A stretch of DNA of 5,100 bases from CAYGZL01 sp964354345 (lineage in GTDB: Bacteria > Chloroflexota > Anaerolineae > Anaerolineales > UBA4823): NCBI GenBank assembly GCA_964354345.1, contig CAYGZL010000122.1, forward strand, positions 1 through 5,100, in the 5' to 3' direction. The notes below the pieces were generated by a model, which was not told where the DNA came from, did not search any database, and saw only the letters and a list, made by a program, of their open reading frames with translations. Position numbers and translations under genes: made by a program. Numbering within the stretch: position 1 is the first letter of the stretch; each line of letters begins with the position of its first letter. Positions 1 to 5,100 of this stretch are shown here, in pieces.

Positions 1-1
1 G

Positions 2-1627
2 TCGGTCGCCCAACCCCTGTTGGCTCCCACCGATGTCTATCCCCAGTTTGGCGCTCTGGAGATCCAGACCTCTTCCACCGCCTTGCAGACCCTGGCTGAC
101 GCCGTGCTCTACCTGGTCAGCTACCCCTATGAATGCACTGAGCAGCTTGCCTCGCGCGTCCTGGCCGTCGCCGCCCTGCGCGATGTACTGACCGCCTTCA
201 AAACCGAAGGATTGCCCTCCCCTGAAGCCATGCAATCCGCCGTTGAACGCGATCTCCAACGCCTGCAGGGTTTACAGAACGAAGACGGCGGTTTCCCGTA
301 CTGGCAGCGTGGTAAAGAATCTATCCCCTTCAACACCATTCATGTCGCCCATGCCGTGCAGCGTGCCAAAGAAAAAGGCTTCCCCGTCCCCGCCGAAATG
401 CAACCTCGCCTCCTGGAATACCTGCGCAATATTGAGAACCACTACCCCGACTGGTACGGACCGCGCACCCGCCAGGCCCTCAGCGCCTATGCCCTCTACG
501 TCCGCAAATTGATGGACGACGCCGACCCTGACAAAGCCCTGCGCTTACTCAACGATGCCGACCTGGAAAACCTCTCCCTCGAATCCATCGGTTGGCTATG
601 GCAGGTGCTTCAGGATGCTCCCCAAGCCAGTGCGCAACTGTCCGCCATCCGCAAGCTGGTTAATAACCGGGTAGTCGAGACAGCCGGCGCAGCCAATTTC
701 ACCACCGCTTACGACGAGCAAACCTACCTGTTGCTCAGCTCCGACCGGCGCACCGATGCCATCCTGTTAGAAGCGCTGATGGTCGACGATCCAAAAAGCG
801 ACCTGATTCCCAAAGTAGTCAATGGGCTGCTCGCTCACCGCACCAAAGGACGTTGGAATAACACCCAGGAGAACGTCTTTATCCTGTTAGCTCTCGACCG
901 TTACTTCAATACTTACGAAGCGCAGACACCGGACTTCATCGCACGCCTCTGGTTGGGCGAAGAGTATGCCGGCGACCACACCTTCCAGGGTCGCTCAACC
1001 GACCGCCTGGAAACCTCGATCCCCATGGACTACCTGATGAACCAGAACCCGGGCAGTGGCAAGACCCAGGATCTGATCATCAGTAAAGAAGGCGTTGGTC
1101 GCCTGTACTACCGCCTTGGCCTGCGCTATGCCCCCACAAATCTCAAACAAGCTGCGTTGGACATGGGCTTCGTTGTCCAGCGCCGCTACGAAGCCGTGGA
1201 CGACCCGGCGGATGTCACCCGCGATGAAACCGGCGTCTGGCAGATCAAAGCCGGAGCCCGCGTGCAGGTGCGCCTGATTATGGTAGCCGACAACCGCCGC
1301 TACCATGTTGCCCTGGCTGACCCGCTCCCCGCCGGTCTGGAAATCCTCAACCCCGCCCTCGCCGTCTCTGAATCCCAGCCGGCAACCATTAATGTTCAAC
1401 CTTCAACGCATTGGTATTGGTGGTGGACCTGGTTCGAGCACCAGAACCTGCGCGATGAGCGCGCCGAAGCCTTCACCTCTTTGCTCTGGGAAGGTACATA
1501 CGAATACACCTATGTCGCCCGCGCCACCACGCCAGGCACCTTCATCGTCCCGCCCGCCAAAGCCGAAGAAATGTACTCACCCGAAGTCTTTGGTCGCAGT
1601 GCCAGTGATGTGGTGATTGTAAAGTAA
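2..1627 (+). CDS. Alpha-2-macroglobulin family protein, C-terminal part (5' end outside window)
   Basis: Bacterial alpha-2-macroglobulins are large exported or lipid-anchored proteins thought to trap proteases: cleavage exposes a thioester that binds the attacker covalently. The frame is open from base 2 with no stop, so the visible 541 residues are the end of a protein that in this family usually has about 1,500-2,000. Numbering from base 2, residues 40-48 read SYPYECTEQ, the thioester motif with Cys45 and Gln48 intact. The thioester helical domain covers roughly 20-305, with typical segments NEDGGFPYW (93-101) and WNNTQEN (285-291). A CUB-like beta region follows (about 305-378), then the terminal bacterial macroglobulin domain (about 390-540) with DPLPAG (440-445) and PPAKAEEMY (517-525) ahead of EVFGRS. 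Cys45 is the only cysteine. The TTG at base 20 is not a real start, because family sequence continues upstream of it. The family assignment is firm; the biological target is unknown. Confidence 0.93.
   Translation, partial: SVAQPLLAPTDVYPQFGALEIQTSSTALQTLADAVLYLVSYPYECTEQLASRVLAVAALRDVLTAFKTEGLPSPEAMQSAVERDLQRLQGLQNEDGGFPYWQRGKESIPFNTIHVAHAVQRAKEKGFPVPAEMQPRLLEYLRNIENHYPDWYGPRTRQALSAYALYVRKLMDDADPDKALRLLNDADLENLSLESIGWLWQVLQDAPQASAQLSAIRKLVNNRVVETAGAANFTTAYDEQTYLLLSSDRRTDAILLEALMVDDPKSDLIPKVVNGLLAHRTKGRWNNTQENVFILLALDRYFNTYEAQTPDFIARLWLGEEYAGDHTFQGRSTDRLETSIPMDYLMNQNPGSGKTQDLIISKEGVGRLYYRLGLRYAPTNLKQAALDMGFVVQRRYEAVDDPADVTRDETGVWQIKAGARVQVRLIMVADNRRYHVALADPLPAGLEILNPALAVSESQPATINVQPSTHWYWWWTWFEHQNLRDERAEAFTSLLWEGTYEYTYVARATTPGTFIVPPAKAEEMYSPEVFGRSASDVVIVK
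1373..1408 (+). repeat. Copy 1 of a short dispersed look-alike segment inside the macroglobulin gene
   Basis: This 36-base stretch encodes SQPATINVQPST. It resembles 2591-2626 in the next gene: without gaps, 24 of 36 bases match, including an identical 11-mer CAACCTTCAAC (1397-1407). It lies in the variable stretch between the DPLPAG and WYWWW parts of the terminal domain, where insertions would be tolerated. A chance match or a small dispersed repeat are both possible. Confidence 0.35.
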
Positions 1628-1629
1628 CC

Positions 1630-1634
1630 GAGAG
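1630..1634 (+). promoter_or_regulatory. Probable weak ribosome binding site for the beta-helix gene
   Basis: GAGAG lies five bases before the ATG at 1640, inside the 12-base gap after the macroglobulin stop. It is a partial match to the Shine-Dalgarno core. It supports the 1640 start, and no promoter fits in this gap, so expression probably depends on the upstream gene's transcript and perhaps on translational coupling. Confidence 0.5.
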
Positions 1635-1639
1635 AAAAC

Positions 1640-3934
1640 ATGGCTGATACAATCATTTATGTCTCGCCCGACGGCGACGACCGCTGGTCCGGGCAACTGC
1701 CCACTCCCAATCCGGACCGCACCGACGGCCCATTCGCAACGCTCGCCCAGGCGCGTGACGCGATTCGCGCCTATAAGTCCACCCTCGTTCCCCAAACGTT
1801 AACAGTGAACGTTATTCGCGTCTTAATCCGCGCCGGCAAGCACTACCTCGACCAAACTCTCATCCTCGGTCCGGAAGACAGCGGTACGCCCGAGTGTCCC
1901 ATCGTCTATGAGGCGTATCCTGGTGAGCAACCTGTGTTGAGTGGTGGGCGAGTTGTCCGTGACTGGCAAACTCACCAGGGCGCCATTCTAAAATGCATCT
2001 TGCCCGGTGCCAAAGGAGGCAAGTGGAAGTTCCGCCAATTATTTTACAGCCCAAAGCCGGGCGAACCCAGCCAGCCGATGATCCGTGCCCGCTACCCCAA
2101 GTTCGACCCCGCCAACCCCTACTACGGCGGTTGGGCGTTCATGGAAGGACCGGCGGATGATCGGAGTAACCGCGCCTGGAACTTCCCCGAGGGTGTCGGC
2201 TGGCATATCTCTGCTGATCGCGAAGGCGGTCTGGCCAACGTCTTTCGCTGCAAGCCCGGATTCTCCAGCCAGCGTTGGTCCAAACCTTCCGAAGGCGAAG
2301 TCCACGTCTTCCTCGGCTTCGGCTGGGGCTTCGAAATCATCCCGATCCGTACCTACGATGACAGCGCCACCGACACTGGCACGGATGCCTCTGCTGTCTG
2401 CCCTCCCTCCTACCGAACCATCACCCTGCAGCGCGACATTCTCCAGTGGGACCGCGCCCAGTGGTTCACCGCTAAATCCTTCGCCCCCAACCTGCGTTTC
2501 TATGTCGCCAATCTTCTCGAAGAGCTGACCGAACCCGGTGAATGGTGCCTGGATAGTGAAGACGGTCTGCTCTACTTCTGGCCCCCAGACTCCCAAGCTC
2601 CAATAGCCAATATCCAACCTTCAACCTCCATTCCGGGTGATGTTATTGCCCCCCTGCTCTCCTGTCTCATTTCTCTGCGCGGTGCCTCTTATATCACCCT
2701 CTCCGGCCTCACCTTCACCGAAACTGACGGTGGCGATGACATCCTGCGTGAAGATGGCGACGGTTATGGCCCCTTTTACCCCCGCCAGGGTTTGCGCTAC
2801 TGTGGCGAAGCCCTGCACATGAAACGTACCGAGCACTGCCGCATCGAAAACAACCGGTTCGTCAACCTGGGCGGCAACGCCATCTACCTGGAAGGCTACA
2901 ACTTCCGCAACCGCATCGCCCACAACCGGATCCACCTGGTTGGCGCCAATGGAATTTGCTTGATCGGCAGCTTGCAGCAGCACCCCCTCTTCAATGAAGT
3001 CACCGACAACGACATCCACCACTGCGGCACCTTGCTAAAACAGGTGGCTGGCGTCTATCTTGGTCTGAGCGATGGCAACCGCATCGCCCACAATTCGATT
3101 CATCACATGCCTCACCACGCCATTAACCTGGGCAGCAACGGCCACGGGCGCAACCTTGTCGAATACAACGAAATCCGCTTCATCGCCCTCGAATCCATGG
3201 ACACCGGCGCAATCAACAGTTGGGGGGATGTCCCCCTGGAGCAGCCAACCCGCGACGCCGAACGCTGCGGGCATGTGATTCGCTTCAACCTGATTGCCGA
3301 TCCCATCGGCTGCCGCCTCGACACGCTCAGCGGCGTAATCACTGCCCCCGATCCCACCTTCACCAACGGCATCTACCTGGATGACTACACCAGCAACTGC
3401 TTCGTCTACGGCAATATCATCCTGCGCTCCGGCATCGGGATCATGATCCACGGCGGTAAGAACAACTTCTGCGAGAACAACCTGCTGGTTGACTGCGTCT
3501 TCCCCATCCGCTTCTTCGACAGCGCTTCTGAGCGCCCCGCCAACTGGCAAATGCCCCGCTTCCTGGCTGGCAATGTTTTCGCCCGCAATATCATCTACTC
3601 TCCTCAGGGCGGCCCGATCATCCTCAACCTGGGTTACCAGTTTACCGACAAAGTCATCGCTCAATCCGATGAAAACCTCTACTGGCACGGCTCAGCAGGC
3701 GACTACCGCGTCGAAGACCCCGCTCGCCACCTCCGCTACACTCTACCCGAATGGCAGCAGCTCGGCTATGACCAGCACTCCCTAATCGCTGATCCCCTGT
3801 TCGCTGATCCCGACCACGAAGATTTTTCTATACCCGAAAACTCCCCCGCCCGCCAGCTTGGAATCCAACCCTTCGACCTCACCTGCATCGGTATCCGCCC
3901 CAAGGAACGTTTACCCTCAAACGTTGATCGTTAA
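1640..3934 (+). CDS. Right-handed parallel beta-helix protein, GH141-like carbohydrate-active enzyme
   Basis: This is a complete 764-residue protein, probably a glycoside hydrolase or related polysaccharide-active enzyme. The N-terminal module is typical of GH141-like beta-helix proteins: YVSPDGDDRWSG (7-18), DGPFATLAQARDAIR (29-43), GPEDSGTP (77-84), YPGEQPVLSGG (93-103), FRQLF (131-135) and RARYP (149-153). Beta-helix coils follow from about 350 to 620, marked by repeated N-x-I/V-x-x-N-x-I steps near 402, 426, 454, 482, 507, 547, 588 and 611. The closing motif ADPLFADP, DF, SPA, LG and PFDL is also family-typical. Candidate acidic active-site residues are Asp521 (in MDTGAI) and Asp581/Asp582 (in IYLDDY); this is inferred from conservation. 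Substrate unknown. The start is secure: an in-frame TAA at 1625-1627 and no start codon in the gap rule out an N-terminal extension. No signal peptide and 16 cysteines suggest a cytoplasmic protein. It lies 12 bases after the macroglobulin gene, probably in one operon. Confidence 0.88.
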   Translation: MADTIIYVSPDGDDRWSGQLPTPNPDRTDGPFATLAQARDAIRAYKSTLVPQTLTVNVIRVLIRAGKHYLDQTLILGPEDSGTPECPIVYEAYPGEQPVLSGGRVVRDWQTHQGAILKCILPGAKGGKWKFRQLFYSPKPGEPSQPMIRARYPKFDPANPYYGGWAFMEGPADDRSNRAWNFPEGVGWHISADREGGLANVFRCKPGFSSQRWSKPSEGEVHVFLGFGWGFEIIPIRTYDDSATDTGTDASAVCPPSYRTITLQRDILQWDRAQWFTAKSFAPNLRFYVANLLEELTEPGEWCLDSEDGLLYFWPPDSQAPIANIQPSTSIPGDVIAPLLSCLISLRGASYITLSGLTFTETDGGDDILREDGDGYGPFYPRQGLRYCGEALHMKRTEHCRIENNRFVNLGGNAIYLEGYNFRNRIAHNRIHLVGANGICLIGSLQQHPLFNEVTDNDIHHCGTLLKQVAGVYLGLSDGNRIAHNSIHHMPHHAINLGSNGHGRNLVEYNEIRFIALESMDTGAINSWGDVPLEQPTRDAERCGHVIRFNLIADPIGCRLDTLSGVITAPDPTFTNGIYLDDYTSNCFVYGNIILRSGIGIMIHGGKNNFCENNLLVDCVFPIRFFDSASERPANWQMPRFLAGNVFARNIIYSPQGGPIILNLGYQFTDKVIAQSDENLYWHGSAGDYRVEDPARHLRYTLPEWQQLGYDQHSLIADPLFADPDHEDFSIPENSPARQLGIQPFDLTCIGIRPKERLPSNVDR
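2591..2626 (+). repeat. Copy 2 of the short dispersed look-alike segment inside the beta-helix gene
   Basis: This stretch encodes SQAPIANIQPST and shares CAACCTTCAAC (2615-2625) with the macroglobulin gene, read in the same codon phase so that both proteins show N-[I/V]-Q-P-S-T. It sits in a proline-rich linker after LYFWPP and just before the beta-helix coils begin, again a place that tolerates insertions. The bases around it read like degenerate seven-base units (CAACCTT, CAACCTC). Confidence 0.35.
3931..3934. other. TTAA palindrome supplying the stop codons of both convergent genes
   Basis: On the plus strand 3932-3934 is TAA, ending the beta-helix gene. On the minus strand 3933-3931 also reads TAA, ending the transporter gene. 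The two coding regions therefore overlap by four bases tail to tail with no intergenic space, and any transcription terminator must lie inside the opposing gene. Confidence 0.95.
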
Positions 3935-5100
3935 ACGCTACTCCTTTGCGGAATGCGTATTTGCAGAGCCGTGAAGAAATTCAACCCCGCAATCCCAACC
4001 CCCATTAAAAACACATATGGATAGCCAAACGCGCTCCACACCCACCCCCCTACCAGCGCAATCGCAATCGAAAAGATGTGATCAATCGTGACCGCCACCG
4101 TCAGCGCCGGCTGCACATCCGCAGGAACCAGGGCGATCTTCTTCATGTATGTCGAGCGTGCCATACTCACCGACATCAGCATCTGATCTATCAGATAGCA
4201 ACCACAGGCGACCAGGAATGCCGCCTGCTCTGCAAACAACATTCTACTAAACCCATATCCAAAGCACACGAACACCAGCAACACAGCCTCTCCTGCCAGG
4301 ATCACTTGCTCACCCAGCCGATCAATTGCCCGCCCCAGCAACGGCTGAAAAAGAATCCCTATCATACCCCCAATCGTCATCAGCGTCGCAATTGTCTGCG
4401 TCGGCTGCTTAAAAACCGTGACCAAGACCCACGGCGCAAACGTGATGAACAATTGCTTGCGCGACCCATGCAGCAGCGCCAGCAGGTAATACCATTTATA
4501 TTCCTTGTGCAGCTTCAAGTACTGACCCGCCGGCTTCACCTCCCCTCGTTTCATTGCCAGTAACAAAACTCCCGCCAAACCCAACCCGACAGCCGCCAGC
4601 GCGAAGCTGGCCTGGAAGCTCATCCCCAGGTACTTAAAACCAAAGAAAACCAGCGCGCTGCCTGCGATCATCGCTATGTTACGCAGCGCGTTCAACTGGC
4701 CCAAACGCTGACCTGCCCGTCCCTCACGCGCCAGCTCCATCCCAATCCCCGCCGCCAGCGGCATAAACAGGTGCTGTCCCATACTGTAGATAAACAGCCA
4801 CACCACCATGATCGCATAGCTGGTTGAAACAAACCCGATCAGCAACGCCCCACCCACCCCCAGCAGCATCGCAAACGCCCCCAGCCTCCGGCTGCACAAG
4901 AACCACAGCCCAGCTGATACAAAGATCACCAGGAATCCCGGCAGCTCGCGCGGCAACTCCAGGAATGAGCGTTGGAACCCGCTTAAAGTAAAACGCGCAT
5001 TTAGAAAGTTGTTGAAGACTGCATCATACAGGCTATAAGCGATGCCCATCATGAAAGTAGCTATCGCAAACAGCTTTAGTTCACGTGACATACGCCCCAT
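3931..5100 (-). CDS. Major facilitator superfamily (MFS) transporter, 12 membrane helices; start at or beyond window edge
   Basis: This is a membrane transporter of 389 visible residues. Hydrophobic segments fall near residues 9-31, 53-70, 73-93, 94-116, 137-157, 160-183, 203-230, 236-258, 264-284, 287-309, 335-357 and 358-381, the usual 12 helices of the superfamily, with a hydrophilic central loop (about 184-202). The loop after helix 8 holds GRAIDRLGEQ (256-265), a recognisable motif A; the matching loop after helix 2 (CSRRLG, 69-74) is degenerate. ELPRELPGFL (48-57), ARSTYMKKIA (314-323) and IDHIFSI (339-345) resemble a bacterial MFS subgroup with no assigned substrate that I know of. Asp26, Glu48, Arg51, Glu52 and Asp340/His341 lie in or near membrane segments and may serve substrate or proton coupling. 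The ATG at 5098-5100 touches the edge, so the true start could be there, at the Met codon 5089-5091, or further out; no ribosome site can be judged. The gene converges on the beta-helix gene. Sugar or oligosaccharide transport is only a guess from that neighbour. Confidence 0.9.
   Translation of the reverse strand: MGRMSRELKLFAIATFMMGIAYSLYDAVFNNFLNARFTLSGFQRSFLELPRELPGFLVIFVSAGLWFLCSRRLGAFAMLLGVGGALLIGFVSTSYAIMVVWLFIYSMGQHLFMPLAAGIGMELAREGRAGQRLGQLNALRNIAMIAGSALVFFGFKYLGMSFQASFALAAVGLGLAGVLLLAMKRGEVKPAGQYLKLHKEYKWYYLLALLHGSRKQLFITFAPWVLVTVFKQPTQTIATLMTIGGMIGILFQPLLGRAIDRLGEQVILAGEAVLLVFVCFGYGFSRMLFAEQAAFLVACGCYLIDQMLMSVSMARSTYMKKIALVPADVQPALTVAVTIDHIFSIAIALVGGWVWSAFGYPYVFLMGVGIAGLNFFTALQIRIPQRSSV

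Noticed and set aside
20..22. TTG as a possible start of the macroglobulin gene
   Set aside because: The frame is open to base 2, and the sequence just after it is mid-protein family sequence leading into the thioester domain. The gene clearly begins far upstream of the window.
2039..2617. 192-codon open frame on the minus strand within the beta-helix gene
   Set aside because: Same pattern of shadow coding; no domain, and the sense strand carries conserved family motifs over the same bases.
3035..3688. 217-codon open frame on the minus strand, antisense to the beta-helix gene
   Set aside because: The composition is dominated by Val, Ala, Asp and Glu, as expected from the complement of a GC-biased coding strand. 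No motif or ribosome site was seen, and the sense frame matches a known family throughout.
3786..3811. 11-base direct repeat TCGCTGATCCC, two copies 15 bases apart
   Set aside because: Both copies encode the Ala-Asp-Pro steps of the family's normal closing motif (ADPLFADP), so protein conservation explains the repeat.
3908..3937. Inverted repeat CGTTTA / TAAACG around the convergent stop codons as a terminator
   Set aside because: The stem is only six pairs, AT-rich, with an 18-base loop, and there is no T run on either side. It is too weak to call.
4078..4563. 161-codon open frame on the plus strand, antisense to the transporter
   Set aside because: Its product is rich in His, Arg, Gln and Cys with no recognisable domain, and it lies wholly inside a well-supported 12-helix transporter gene. 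It is a by-product of codon bias.
1..5100. A defence system, mobile element or CRISPR-like array
   Set aside because: No transposase, integrase, terminal repeats, spaced direct repeats or nuclease-type domain was seen. All but 12 internal bases and the first base are covered by three recognisable genes.

Overview
The window reads as a protein-dense piece of a bacterial chromosome with moderately high GC content and a strong preference for C or G at third codon positions. The protein families and their wording best fit Chloroflexota, probably Anaerolineae-like. This is an inference from family resemblance; the window contains no rRNA or other marker gene.

Layout. Positions 2-1627 (+) hold the C-terminal third or so of a large alpha-2-macroglobulin-like protein that enters from outside the window. 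It carries an intact thioester motif (Cys-Thr-Glu-Gln) and the terminal bacterial macroglobulin domain. After only 12 bases, positions 1640-3934 (+) hold a complete 764-residue right-handed parallel beta-helix protein that resembles carbohydrate-active enzymes of the GH141-like type. The two genes are almost certainly co-transcribed, and they lie in the same reading frame with one TAA between them. Positions 3931-5100 (-) hold a 12-helix major facilitator transporter running the opposite way, with its start at or beyond the right edge. The two convergent genes overlap by four bases, and the palindrome TTAA at 3931-3934 supplies both stop codons.

How they may work together. The macroglobulin would act outside the cytoplasmic membrane as a protease trap. 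The beta-helix protein has no signal peptide, cannot be extended upstream past the TAA, and has 16 cysteines, so it looks cytoplasmic. The macroglobulin portion has a single cysteine, the thioester one. A sugar-processing enzyme beside a transporter fits uptake and intracellular breakdown of an oligosaccharide, but neither substrate can be read from the sequence. The macroglobulin has no obvious metabolic link to the other two.

There is no stretch without a gene longer than 12 bases. I see no RNA gene, CRISPR array, insertion sequence or convincing terminator. Nothing here amounts to a clearly new system. The most unusual points are the packing of the two gene junctions, the cysteine contrast between the tandem genes, and a short look-alike segment (N-[I/V]-Q-P-S-T) present in both plus-strand genes.
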